A stretch of 64,000 nt of DNA from Promerops cafer. Taxonomy: Eukaryota; Chordata; Aves; Passeriformes; Nectariniidae. Of this stretch, positions 25,301 to 38,500 are shown piece by piece (position 1 is the stretch's first letter; the number at the start of each line of letters is the position of its first letter). The notes under the pieces are model-generated. The model saw only the letters and a list, made by a program, of their open reading frames with translations. It was not told the origin of the DNA and ran no database searches. Made by a program: the position numbers and the translations under genes. The stretch is taken from NCBI GenBank assembly GCA_013398275.1, contig VZSE01015526.1, positions 550,841-614,840 on the forward strand, in the 5' to 3' direction.

Positions 25301-25374
25301 ACGTAGCTCTGTCAGAGACAGGGGTTGAGCCTTCCACATCACCTCAAAAAGAAACAGACGCTGCTCTGCTCCCC
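19305..25374. other. Intronic, no gene seen
   Basis: Contains the A/C tract at 20118-20231 and a mild CpG cluster at about 21700-22110 (both listed separately). The many 60-113-codon frames overlap one another on both strands and show no family features. No CR1 piece was recognised here. Confidence 0.55.
20118..20231. repeat. A/C-only low-complexity tract
   Basis: About 114 bases contain no T and only three G, made of AAC, CCCC, CCAAA and ACAC words. The minus strand is the G/T equivalent. Translated frames across it (lysine/glutamine/threonine-rich on +, phenylalanine/glycine-rich on -) are composition artefacts. Confidence 0.9.
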
Positions 25375-25590
25375 AGAATCATGGAATAGTTTGGGTTGGA
25401 AGGGACCTTAAATCTCATCCAGTCCCACCCCCTGCCATGGGCAGGGACACCTTCCACTATCCCAGATTGCTCCAAGCCCCATTCAGCCTGGCCTTGGGCA
25501 CTTCCAGGGATGGGGCAGCCACACCTTTTCTGGACAGCCTGTGCCAGTGCCTCACTTTCCACTGGAGCAGGTTGCTCAGATTGGCACTGG
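25375..25590 (-). mobile_element. CR1 LINE 3' tail (relatively well preserved)
   Basis: Starts with agaatcatggaatagtttgg and ttggaagggacctt, then ctcatccagtcccaccccct, gccatgggcagggacacctt, and gcctggccttgggcacttcc with ggatggggcagccacac. This is the reverse complement of the CR1 3' end and untranslated region. It is the cleanest CR1 copy in the window, truncated before any reverse transcriptase sequence. The right edge is approximate. Confidence 0.93.
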
Positions 25591-25594
25591 CTGA

Positions 25595-28310
25595 TTGCCT
25601 GGGTACATGTTCTGCTCCCAGGACAGGTTTGGCAGCCAGGACGTTGTGCTAAGGGACAGGCAACTTCAAATGACCTCCCTGGGCTGGCTGCAACTTCAAA
25701 CAAAAGTGCCCTGAAAGTCCCTTTCAGCCTGCTCAGCTAAGCTCTTGCAAAGCCATGATTTAGGAAGGAAAATGCTTTTAGGGCCACCTTACTAAATACA
25801 AGAGATCTATCACAGATTTCAAGGTGCTAGATGTGTGGTTGACACCCTTTGTGTTTTCCTGGTTATGTAGTTCTATTTGCTTCCATGGAAAGTGTGTTGT
25901 TTAGCTGCAAGTCAGCCCAAGTCAATGTACCAGAATATGTCACTGTACAGAGACTTCATGCTAAACACCAGATCCCAAAATAAATTAAGAAGGTAGAGTT
26001 GTTACACTAAGGAAGTCATCTAAGAAATGCAGAGTGCAGAAATGCTACACATGGTAGGTTTTGTATACTTTCAATTAATAGTTATTGAAAATAAAAAGAA
26101 AAAAATGCAACATATTTTTAAGCAAATAGCAAATGTCACTTGGAAATAATTCTTTAATAGTCTCTTAGTGTGTTAACTAATTTTGTCTCTTGTTTTCTGA
26201 GTCTGTTCCCTGATGAGAAAATTATTTGCAGCCTTTCCACACCAGCTGTAAGCAAAACTGCTTGGCACTTCCATGCAGCAGGTCAGCATTCCCTGCACCC
26301 AGCGAAATTCCCACTGGCTATTGGTGATCATGCAGAGAGAAATTCTGATCCATCAGATAGATAATTTATGGTTAGCTCCTTACATGAATTACCCTACTGA
26401 AGTTATGAGACAGTTTGTCTACTTGAGGTTATACATGTTGGTTAGACATGGAAATAGGGTTTGACCACCAGTCTGATCAGACCTTCAAATCTGTACCTAA
26501 AAGTTGGATATTACTATAAAATAGCTGCAGTCTGAGAAAGTCTCAAGTGTGGAAAAAAAAGGAGGGAACACCACAGAAACTGCGGAATATAGAAGTTTAT
26601 TTCCTATGCAGATTTCCAATCATTTAAAACATTACTGTATGCAGCATGTGGGCTTTCTGTGAACAAAAACTCTCTGTTGTATAATCTTAACTGTCAACAC
26701 TGGCACAAAATAATGTGACACCAAACTGGGCTATCTATGAATGTCTAAAGTTTCTTTCAGCTACTTATTTCAAAATTTTAATTCTGAGCGATGTAAGAGG
26801 CCAGGTAAACCACACAGTAACTTTTCTAGTTCCCTGGCTTGTTGAGCCTACTGCAGGTGTTCAGAAGGATTAGCAAAAGTCATTTTGAGTTGTTTTTCTA
26901 GAGGGAGTTTCTAAATTTGGTGTGCAGCCATAAAAATCGTGCATCTGTGTTATTATCCCAGTGGCCCGTGCTGGGTGTGTCCTTGGTGTTTTGCAAATCT
27001 CTATAAGCTTGTGCAAGCAGCTGGATGGAATACTTCTCCTTCTAAAATCCTCTCTCAAAAGGTCCCACACACACTGTCAATCATACACATGCAGGCATTT
27101 ACCTGCCTTTTTGTTAGGTGGCATATTGACCCCAATTTAGCTGCTTCTTGCCTTCAAACTGAAGATGCTGCTGACTTTGGGCGTCTTTAATTTCTTTTTC
27201 CTCCAGTTCTCTTGCTGAATTTAATATTTTGAAAAAATCCCTTTATGGCCATGCAATCCAAAGAATGAAGAGGTTTAAAGAGGTAAGTGATAAGGATTGT
27301 TTGGGATTCACAGCTGAGCCTACAGAGCTAAAACAGCTCTACCAAAGTGAGTCGTATGCAATCTATAGGGGCTATAGACAGCTGGTGGCACACACAGTGT
27401 TAGCCAGTGAGCACCCAGAGCAGGTTAAGCCTGGCTTAACACCTACATCTGAGCCACAGTCTAGTCTTCATCTTCAGTCAGCCCCATACTCTCACAGAAA
27501 TCTCCTTCAACTGCTGACAAATACTCTCATTTTTCTCCCTGATGCTACCATTCATTTGCCACTGATCTTTTTAAATTGTGATCCTTAGGTAAAGCAGGAA
27601 TTGATAGAGAAGTGCTAGCTTTCTGTCTGAATTACATTTATCTGTTCCATAGAAGAAAAGCTTAAGCTAACAGCAGCATCACAAACTATTAGGAAGCTGA
27701 GAAATTATCAAAGTTTCCTAAAACTCTATGACTTAAAACTCTTTTAAGCACTTTGGCATACTCAGAAGATGAGTTTGTTTTAAAAGGGCTGTGGCCATAG
27801 GCAAGGACAGCTATGGACATTCTCTAAGATGTGAAGTCTGCAACCTTCCCCCTCAGTTCCCCCAGTGGTTACCCTGATGATGTGATATATACCTTTGTAC
27901 ATGGTGTTAGGCCAAGAGCACACCTGTCTTTAGGCACTGCAGCAGAACTCCTGCACCAAGGGATCCGAAAGCACATGCCAAGGCATGTCAGACTGGCAAC
28001 TGTGCATGCACAACTGGCCCCTGTGTGCTCATGTGGAAAGGCTCCTGCTGGGAGAGTGTGAGACCATGAATGCTGGGGACTGAATGAGCTGCATTCCCCC
28101 GAGAGAGCTTGGTGAGGAAGCAGTGTGGTGAGCACATCTGTCTGAGTGGTGATGGGAAGGCACAGGATCCACAGAAGGGAGAAAACTGGACTGTAAGTGA
28201 CTTTGAGGAGACAGTAGTCTATCCACCTTCCCTGGGTGGGATCAGCTACACCTTTCCCACTCCTGACAGGCACTTCATACTGTTTATAAATCATCCTACC
28301 TAAATTTTCC
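25595..28310. other. Intronic, no gene seen
   Basis: AT-rich unique sequence between two CR1 tails. The + strand frame at 27229-27588 (119 codons) has no identifiable motif, and the minus frame at 27869-28399 (176 codons) runs through repeat-adjacent DNA and looks random. Confidence 0.5.
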
Positions 28311-28314
28311 ATAA

Positions 28315-28519
28315 AAGGGTGGTTGGGCACTGAACAGGCTCCCCAGGGAATGGCCATGGCTACAAGGCTGGCAGAACTCAAAGAGCATTTGAACAACACT
28401 CAGGCACAGGGTAAGATTCTTGAGGTTCTCCTGTGCAGGGCCAGGAGCGGGACTTGATGATCCCTGTGGGTCCCTTCCAACTCAGAATATTCCAATGTTT
28501 CTATTCTATGATTCTATTA
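28315..28519 (+). mobile_element. CR1 LINE 3' tail
   Basis: The order ggttgggcactgaacaggct, ccccagggaatgg, gggacttgatgatccctgtg, ggtcccttccaactcagaat and a closing attctatgattctatt pair is the CR1 3' untranslated region ending in its short microsatellite-like tail. Moderately diverged and 5'-truncated. Confidence 0.92.
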
Positions 28520-28524
28520 AATTT

Positions 28525-31500
28525 CTGCAATTAAAGCTCAGGGCTTCTTCTCTGATACCCAATGGGAACAGAATATTTTGTCACCAGAGGCTTTGCACTG
28601 TCCTTTACATTTTTTATAAATCTTCTGCACAGCAAAAAAGCCCTCATTCAAATTTTCCTCTCATGCATGAGACCTCTGATCATTTCTATTGCCCTTTTCA
28701 ATGTTCCTTCCCACTGGTCCAAGCTTTTCTGCACAAGAAGATAAACTGCACATCATGACTGGAATTACATTCCCCTCTTCTCCCCTCAGGGATACAAAAA
28801 CAAGATAACTGCTTTTGCCATTCCTCATCTTTAGCTCCACTTAGTAAAACAGAGTTGAGACCTAAACTGGCTCTTCAGTCCTCATTCTACAGTGAATTAC
28901 CATTGCTTCTGACTTCTTCAGTTCCTGCATGGACTGCATTGCAGCTGTGTAAAATGGGCCCAAAAGTATTTTGACTCCTTGTGTCTCCTCCCCTCACTAG
29001 TGGAACAGTAGCAGTTCAGCAATTAGTGTCCAGTTATGAGCTCTCCTTTGATTTGCAGCATCTGACTTCAAGGGCATGGGGCAGATGGAGGGGAAGTATG
29101 GTTAAAGGTGTAGAAAAATAATTTGCTCAGATTGTGCTTAGTGTTTACATTAGAGGTTTTACTGTCTGAGATAGGTCAAGTAAAAGTATCTTCACTAAGT
29201 GCCTAAAATACACCAAGCTTGTCTTTTAAAAGCACCTATTTTAAGAGTCTTAAAAATATTGCATATATTGCCTCCCACTGATACACAGCCTGAATAAATC
29301 TACTCCAAGTTTTGGTGCAGTATTGAGAGGAATTACAGTATAGGAATCAATTTTCCCAATAAACAGTAGCCAAAGTAGGCTTGATGTGTTTTGTTTTCAT
29401 TGCACTTCTGAGAATTGGAGCAACTGCTCAGGACAATGAGAATTGCTCCAACTGGAGATCTGTGAACGAAGAAGATGAGGTGGCATCACTTCCAGCCTGT
29501 CATTCTCTTGTGTCTCCAAACAAAGCCAGAGAAGTTTATCATGTAAAGAACTACATGTGTTGGTGAAAAAGTGTCTTTCAGTTGCAGGCTTAAATACTGT
29601 CACCCTTTGTTTAACTTCTAGGCCAGTCTGTACATTCAAGGGACCCTAGGAGTTAAGATTCGCAGTTCAAATCATTCAGTGCTTCTGAATTTTCTGTAAT
29701 TCATGGATTTTCTACGGCGTATGGATGATATAAAAGTTTGTATTCAGTAACACTTCTAGAATTAAGCCAGTGTTCTACATTTTTTTTTTCCAGCTTCTGA
29801 GCATTTCATCCCTAGTAAAAATCAAAGTGCCCGATTTTATTGGATTACCATTGCATTATGCCATTAACGTGAATCATCAAACTCCAGTTTCTCTACCTCA
29901 CACATAAAGCATTTGTGCCATATCCTCAAGTTTTCCTAGCATAGCCTATATGATCCAGGATGAAAGTTTACTGCCATGGCAGAACAAACATGCAGCATAG
30001 GAAAGACATTACTATGAAATAAAACTGAGTGGAAGCTGAAAGCCCAGAGTAACTTTGAGAGCTGGGTTTTGGTTTCTTTGGGTCTTTAATCCCCAGAATG
30101 GCTTCATTTTTTTTTTGTTAAAATTGTTCACCCAGGTCTAATGACCATTGAACAGTCTGGCAGGCACTACACATGAGATAGGATTAGGAGGTCATGGGTT
30201 CAGTCTGTAAGTAGGACCACTCACCCCTCTCACAAATCTACACAGTTGACAGACAATTCTTTGTGATGAGTTGGCCACCCATTTGGAGGGTCAACAGAAT
30301 TCTCACTTATTTTGAAAATTTGACCATGAGACACAAACTGCCTTTCTGTGTGGGGAAGCCCACCCCACAGACAGGGGAAAAAATCACAGTTCACGTAGTT
30401 CAAAATCCATCTTCCCCAAGGCTCTTCCTGGGCTGGCCAGTGTTTTCCAAGCTGAGTGCTTTTATTCTGTCTTCTGGTGTGTTCTAAAAAATACTCAGAG
30501 AATACTAAAAATCTTTATTTTAAAGGAAAAACTGGTTGCACTAAAGGAACAACATATGTATTTGTTCAGTTACTTTAAGGAAGAGAATGTTTTGCATGCT
30601 TTCAGAAAAAAAAGAATTATAAATAATACCTTAATGCCATGTCTTAAAGTATGCTTTAGAACTCTCCTAAGCATCTTGTTTGCTATGCTTCAAAACTTTC
30701 TGTCACCAGAAAGGAAAAAAAAATCAACAGCATTTCTTCTGTCTTACAGAAAGATGAGAGTAAGAAAATCGCCCCTTTGGAGTTTTTTGTTTGGTGTAGG
30801 GAAAACTATAATTTCATGAAGGATCTGATAACTAACCCATATGGTGCATCATCCTGATAATACTATCCAAACATCACAAACCAACCCCCAAAAGCTAACA
30901 AGAATCAGCGTCTTTGTTGTAGGACAAAACAATGAGATTTCATGCTAACCCAAAATCCAGTTCCTCTGGAGATACCAAATGCCTAACTCACAAAGAAAAT
31001 AGATGGTGATAGACGATGATGCATGTCCTACAGTTTGTTGTTGCCTCCCACAGATGAAACAGAGGGCTTGATCTCTTGTGGTGTTAAAAATCTTCTGGCA
31101 TTTTTTGGAATCAAAGAACTGATGGAAAATCAGATAATTAAACTCGCCTGTGTAGATTCCCTGTAAGTATTAACTATGTGTTGTATTCTTCTGCTCTTTC
31201 TGTTTAAACAGTTTTTCTGCATTTTTTCTGTATAAAAACCATCCTTGTTTTTATATTTTGGGGGCAAGAAACCGGCTGATTACTTAAGTAAAAGGGCTGA
31301 TATTTTCCAGTTCAGATTCAAATGATTCAACCTAGAAGTTTAGACACAATATTTAACTCTATGGCCCAAGAGGACAATCCCACAAATGTAAAATTGGGTA
31401 CACGTGTCAGAGGCCCACAGCTCTTTTGGGACTCATTTGGGGACATAATTGTTGCATATTTATGACTTATCTGTATGAAATACATACAAAGTATAGGTGA

Positions 31501-32235
31501 ATGAGGGTTTAACTGAAAAAAGAAGAGGTGTAACATTTTATGTGTTTCTTAGGGCTCTCTCTGGCTGGAGAAGTCAAGTGATTCCAGGATAGATTTTGGC
31601 CATAACCCACCAAAGAAGAATTTTGGGTGGCAAAAGAGCCAGACTTATGAAATAGCCTCGCTCAGGGCTTTCTAGAAATGGTAATGAATGAATCCACACT
31701 GCACAGAAGAGATGATCCTCCTTGTTTTACTAATAGAGGAAAATGTGATTCACAGATCTAGAGACTTCAAATGGGAAACTTAACCTGATAATGATTTTTA
31801 TACCGTGGACTATTTTTCAATCATAACCATCATGATAAGTTCCCTATCCAGTTTGGTTATTTAGCTCAAAACCACCATTGTGCTATTTCAGTGAAAGACA
31901 AATATTGACAGCCAGTTTCTAGGTGAAGGGATCTCAGTTCTGCCAAACACTTAGCAGTGTATCATCACATATGTCCAAACAACATCACTGCACGAAACTC
32001 TAACACAGAGAAAAGTTCATCATGAATAAAAATGTTTCCCATGCCAAAAAATCACTCACTCAGCAGGAAAATGTAAACCCAAAAGAGAGCTCAAATAGCC
32101 TATAGTACAAGGTCCTAACACACTGCAGCCAACTAAAGTCACTTTTACTGACTGAAGTCTGCATCAAGCCTGAAAAGGTAATAAATTCCAGGAATAAAAC
32201 AGGACAGACCAGAGAAAACTGGAAATATTGGGATA
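28525..32235. other. Intronic, no gene seen
   Basis: AT-rich unique DNA. T runs near 29780-29788 and 30110-30117 are short. There are no splice-flanked coding frames and no recognised repeats. A weak MIR-like phrase at about 31715-31760 was not called. Confidence 0.55.
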
Positions 32236-32239
32236 AAGA

Positions 32240-32591
32240 AGTATCACAGAGTGAACCTTCTGCTCCCCACTGTCAGTGTCACTTTGTCCATGATGTGATC
32301 CCAGCTGTGACAGCACCAGGAGAAGGGGGAAGGCGACGCGGTGTGGCCTGAAGGAGATGCTGATCCATGCCAGGCACCACTGACTGCACTGCCAGGGGCA
32401 CCCAAGCCCAGCTGGGCCTGGGAATGCCAACAGCAGCACTGTGCCAGCATGCCAGGACTGATCCCAGAAAAGATGGGCACTATGGCAGAGAGGACTGAGC
32501 TGCTTGACCTCAAATGACTCAGTGTAACAAATACAGGGCTTGCAGAGAAAAATAAAACTCTGCATAGCCAACATTAAAAAAAAAAAAAAAA
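32240..32591 (+). pseudogene. Possible poly(A)-tailed retrocopy of unknown source
   Basis: A GC-richer stretch of about 300 bp, unlike its AT-rich surroundings, is followed by AATAAA at 32551-32556 and, 20 bases later, a 16-base A run at 32576-32591. That is the 3' end structure of a reverse-transcribed polyadenylated RNA. I do not recognise the source. No clear target-site duplication was found, and the 185-codon minus-strand frame through this block is probably a shadow. It could equally be chance. Confidence 0.35.
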
Positions 32592-32599
32592 GTGATAAT

Positions 32600-35500
32600 T
32601 CAGTGTTTGCCTGATGGCTTTTTTTCCAGTTATAAAAAGCTTCTTGTTCAGCTTTTACAAGATACAGCTGATGTATTCTTTTATATGCAAGAATGAAAGG
32701 AGAGAAAAAAATTTCTGGCACACATCTTCTGGTAAGTTTCTAGAAACTGACATTCTCCCTCCCTTATTTCCCTACCCACATGCAATGACTGCTGTATTCA
32801 CTGCTGAACTAGATAAATCTTCTCTGAGGATGAGGAGAGGGTTCCTGTTCTACAACCAGTAAATCCTTGAATTCTATGTAGAGACCATCAATGAGGCAAT
32901 GACAGGTAACAGCTGTGGTGTTCCAGGTTCTAGAAATTATCCCAAGGCTGGCCAAACTCACACCATTCCAAACTGCTAGTTTCATCATGATCTGAATCAC
33001 AAATGTGAAAATAAAAAGGTGTATTATATTTGCCTATAATAACTTATCTCACTGGCCACCAATTCTTTGCATCTTCAAGGATTTAAAATCTGCACAAAAT
33101 ACCAAAATTCCACCCACATTCCACACACTTCACTAAATTTAGTGAACTCACACAGAAGTAAGCTAACACTTTCTAACTGCTGTTACTGCAAGCTAGAGGG
33201 GGTGGAATTAAATATCCCTGACACTGAAGCACGGTAAACTGGTGGGTAGCTTTTATTTTTGTCTTATTGACAGACTGTGCTCCTAGTGGCTGAGATCCTT
33301 GGGTTTGATTGCAAGCTGTTGACTTGCAAGCTTACAGCTGTCCTGGCCTGGATATAGTTATAAGGAAAGCTGTAAAGAAAGCTGCCAAATTGTAACCTGA
33401 CACTGACTAAAAAGAAAACAAAAAGAAATAGGTCCCTGAGAAGATCTTGTGAGTTGCTGAAGCCAAGAATCAAAGCCAGACTCCAGCAATTTTTGTACAG
33501 CAACTTTTATCAAGGAATTCAGTGGTGCTGCAGGAACTCTACTCTTATCCTGGCTATAATGTGTTAGTTTCCATCATTTCTCCTTAATTGGCATCAGCTG
33601 ATAGTGGGATCCAAAACATTCTGAACTTTCCTTTGAGCATGGTGAGACACTGTACAGGCAAACAAAATAATCTTGAAATCTATCCTGTGTGAAATAAGGA
33701 AAAGCCTAGAGTCTTAAAAAATCAGGGATTGAAATTCACAGCAATAGCAATAGATGAGAAGCGGCACTCTAAGATGTGAATACTGAAGCACAGAACTATG
33801 CAAAAAGCTGTTTGTTTTGAATTTGAATGTGGCAGCTAATCCAAAACATCTTCTGGTTCGCAAAGGTTTTAATGAATTTCAATGAAAAAGCTGGCAAAAA
33901 GTATTTTAAGTGGCTCCCTACCATCTTAACTTAGTGACATCTTCCACATGCAATATCTTTGTCAACCAACCTCTTGCTCAGCTCCTTGGTGATTACTGAA
34001 ACTTAAAGAATCACCCATTCCTTTTTGGAGACAATTCCAACCATTATAGCACAATATAAGAGGAAGAGATTGAAAACTCACACAGGAACTTGTAGAAAAT
34101 TGTTAGAGCTTCCAGCAGATGTACATATTTATAGGATCAAACCCAAGCAGTTGCTAGACATGAGATTCCGTTTTGCTGGTTTTGGTTGTCTGCACCAGTA
34201 TCTCCCACATTTCAGAGGCTTGCAGCTTCTAAATGGCATGGGAAGTCTCCATGGCACACACTGAGGGCACTATTTCACAACATTTACATTTCTGTTGTCT
34301 TTCTAAATGAAAGACCTTAGGACTATAATGTCAAATCATGGGAATGATAGGCCAGCTCATCCCATAGGTTAGGATTTGAAATGAAAATCTGAGATTGTCC
34401 TCTGGAGTCACAGACTTAGAAAATCAGGCAACTTGACTCAGGTCTTGCACTGCTCTGTTCACACCTAGAACATCAGCTCACCACCCATGCTTACAAGCTA
34501 AGGCAGGCTGTGGGAAGGATGCATCCAGTAGGTGCACGATATTGAGAGTCTCCTGGTCCTGAAGAGCAGCCTAAACTTCCTCTCCCTGTTCGCCTACTCA
34601 TCCAGAAGATCCACAGATGAGAAGCTGAGAGCCACTTCTCCATTGGCTCCAATACTGGATCAAAGTAACAAGATCTGGTCCTGCTCTTGGCTCTGACTTG
34701 CTGTGTTGGTTTGAGTGAGCTATCTCCTTGTATTGTGCTGCTTCCCTGCTTCTTTGCAGTCTTACCTTCCTAGACAGAGTGTGAGCCAGGACAGTGACTT
34801 GCCCATACTTGCAATCTTTTCCATGCTACAGACCGAGTGCTAGGCATTAATTTACTTGAAAAAATTAATTAGAAGATATATATCAACTGACTCTCACATA
34901 GGTACCACCAGTAACAAGCAGGCTGACAGCAAAAAGGAGAGGCATTAAAAAATTAGAATACCATCAGTTTTAGTGCTTCCCTCTGCCATCCAAACTACCC
35001 TTTTCAAACTCTTTTAAATGAACCTTTTGTGCTGTAGCTGCTGTTATTCATTTGCACAGAAGAAGAAAGATTTTGGGTTGGAATCTGGTCTTGAGTCTCC
35101 AGCTGCCCATAGATTTTTCCTAGCTGAGCTGGTGTTGTTGCCAAAGTAGTAATTCTAAAACAAACCATCCTACTCACTCCTGCCAAACATGTGTCAGTGC
35201 TTCCCAGCTCCAGAGAAGGTACATGAGTGCAGGCACAGGAAATCTTATGTATCTCCTTCAGGTTGCTCAGGAGTACCACCTTAAGGAGAATTTTCAAATT
35301 CAACCCTGTTAAACAGACACACACCAACCAGCATGTGAGTTACATGCCTAGGATACTAATGCTACTTTGTGGATCAACTATCTCCCAGTAAGGATGAGGA
35401 GGACATCCTGAAAATATTACATCTCAAATTCTTAACATAGATGAACCGAGTATAAATCCAGCACAAGTTTTGTAGCTTTTTACGTGCTGACTCTGCACGT

Positions 35501-38500
35501 GACAGTAACACACCTCTTCTCTGCTCCACTGTCCTTGCCTGCTGCACATTCCACAGGTCTGAAGGAGCTGAGCTCCTACAACATACTGAAGGCATGGTGC
35601 TGTGCCTTGGCTGGTGCAACTACAGGACACCCATATCTGCACTGCCTCTCTCTCAGGAACCAAGGGGCTGCACAATGCCATGTAACACTTTGTAGTATCA
35701 CCCAAATCCTCTTTTGACCCCTGAAGAGGTCACAAATTACTCATCCGAGAAACCCAGCTTTAAAGCACATGCTGGAATGGATTTTGATTTTTCATGAGCA
35801 CTTTCCAAGATGAACAGCCATCACTTCCCATAGCAGTTTGCTCTAGCAATTCCAATTGTGACATAAAAATATGATTTCTTCTGTTTTCTGCCTCACGTCA
35901 TCGATTCAGACACACACATTTGTCACAGAAGAGCAAATGACAGCCAGAAACAGAACTGAAACATCTGCAATATGAAATTCAGTTCTGCCCTATGACTCTG
36001 ACAATGGCATCCTAAGATACAGATGCTTTCTCTTTCTTCACTAACTGATCTCACTGCTTTCCCCCGGGTTAGTTAAATAGCAAGAGAGCAAGTTTAACCC
36101 ACCTCTTTCCCTATTTCAGGTTCTTCCCAGCTGCCTGCTCTCTTTGTGTGTTCAAAGGATACTACAGTGCTCACTCTACAAGTTTAGCCACAACCCAGGG
36201 GCCTCTCAGAGGGAAAGCTCTCACCTTTCCAGGCCTGCCTCATGGCCATGGAGCTAACACTGGAAATAGGGGTGTTAATTACTACTGGTTACAGAAGTGG
36301 CCTGGTGGGCCCCATGGGGGAGCTGCTGTGAAGCCACAACATCTATTTTCTCCTCGGCCACCCAGTAACTGTGGTGTGGTGATGTCTCCCAGCTAATACT
36401 GCTCTAGACAGAATTTGGGCAGCTCACTGTGAAGCTGGGAGATCTCTATTCAATGGACTTTGGTCAACCACTCTTCTATCCAGATACGTGCCTCAATATC
36501 CTGCTTCTACTACCTACCACCTTTCTTCACTTACCCTGGGAAATACACCCAAGCTGCTTTGCAGACTGTGCCTTGTACAAGGGTTTTTTCTTTAAAAAAA
36601 TCCAAAGCAAATCCAGAAATTGCTGAGGTTGATTTTCTTCTTTCAACTAAGACTCAGCTCCACCTTGTTTCAGATACTGGCACACACGTACACATGTACC
36701 TGTGCTCATACACACCCAGCCATTCACCTTCCTCTCCTGCTCTTGCAGAGTGCAATCAGCCATAGAAATTACAGAATGTTCTAATGTCTTTATCTAAAAA
36801 TACACGTTGTTTTAATTAGATCAAGGGTTTAGGAGCTAGGATGGATTTGATCAAGAGTTTGTAAGCAGGGTGCAACCTTTAGCAAACTTACTGAAATTAT
36901 CACTTAGCAGTTTTCCATCACCCATATAGCAAAGTTTTCATTTGCCCTGTAAATGCTTCTGTTTCTTTGGCAATACACAAAGTGGTTCTTTTTTGTTGTT
37001 GTTGTTCCCTGCAAAGGCATCCAGATATGTCTCTTCGTTTACTGAGTTGTTGACACAAAGGAGTCCAGTGTAATAGACCAAGCTGATGTATCCCTTCGCT
37101 GTGAGTAGGACTAGCAGGATTAGTCTTCCAAAATGAAAGGGGTGCAATAAGCCAAATACCAATGTCATTAGAGCAATATGATGGATGAATTTGAGCAATG
37201 CCTCTAAAATGCCAAGCTGTTAAACTCTAGGATTTAACAGGCTTCAATTAACTTGGTAATTTAATAGTGAGTGAGCAAATATATTACAATATATCATAGA
37301 TAAAGCCTCAGAAAATTAAGTATGAAAAGAGCTGTTGCTTAAAATGAAAAAAAAAAAGTTTACATCAGAGTTTTATGTCCTAGTTCATTCTGCCAGTCTT
37401 TCCATTCAAACCTCTCTAAGCATACATAATATTAAGTGATAGAAAGCAACTCTACATTAACATTTTCAGGTCATGAGGTCAAGCACTTGCAAGTCAGAAA
37501 ATGCCAGGACAAGGACTGACAGTGAAACTTGAATTCACCTGTCTCCTGTGCATGCACAGGAATGCAGTCTGCAGTTCTACAGCAACACAACTTTTTTTTC
37601 CACAGGACCCTCTCACTTGGTGCACAGGGTGGATGCACTCTCTTGCTGAGGAATTGCATTGTCTTGCTTCCTCCTTGTTCACTGCGCTCATACAGGCTTT
37701 ATATTCCAAACTCCATTTTATTTAAAGATTCTGGGCTTGACCTTGCCTTTTGTATAGTGATGATCAATACAGTGTAATAGAGAATGACAGAAAAACTATC
37801 CCATAATACCCTTTTGAGGACAGGGGACATGATTCCTCCCACCTTAGAAATTCAGCAAGATTTAGCTATGAAGTATTCACTGGTCCAAGGAGTTGAGTTT
37901 GACAACTCTTAGGGCTTCAGCCTTCAAAATATTTTTTTTTGTCTGATCCTTCTGACTACTTCTGCAGCTGGGATCATGCCCCATTTCAGCAAGTCACATT
38001 CTGGGAACCTGAATCAAGCAACCAAATACAGGGAATAGCTACTTCTCACTTAAAAAAGCAAAAAACTTTCATATAGCAACACTCAAATATTTGACTCAGA
38101 GGAGTCTTCTGCTCCCCCTGCACAGCCTGTGCCCAGACACAGCCCCTGGAGGAAAGCCTACAGCCCAAAGCCACTTGAAGTAAAAGCCCAGAGGCAGAAA
38201 TACTGTAGGAACATGTGACTGAACTAGAGATCAGACACGAACACACACTTAGGTGGGAACCACATTCAGGATCCATTGGCAGTTGTCAGAAAAAAAAGAG
38301 ATAACTGCTAGACTGAAATTTTAACCCAAATGGGAACTTTCAAATACCAAACCTGGACACAACTTGGATACGCAACTACAACTCTGTTCAAAAGCACATT
38401 ATGACATAAACATGAAGGCCAGGGTAGCCTCACTTTCTGTAGCCTCTTTTCTAAGCATCTTCTGAACTGTCTCATCTGAAATTACTGAGGCAGAAATTTC

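Noticed and set aside
32164..32721. 185-codon minus-strand open frame, the longest in the window
   Set aside because: It runs across the A run (as a T run) and the GC-rich block; its content follows composition and no family is recognised.
33336..33370. Resemblance to a bird endogenous retrovirus LTR edge (ctgtcctggcctggatatag)
   Set aside because: Only about 25 bases of loose similarity, with no LTR end, poly(A) signal or internal region around it.
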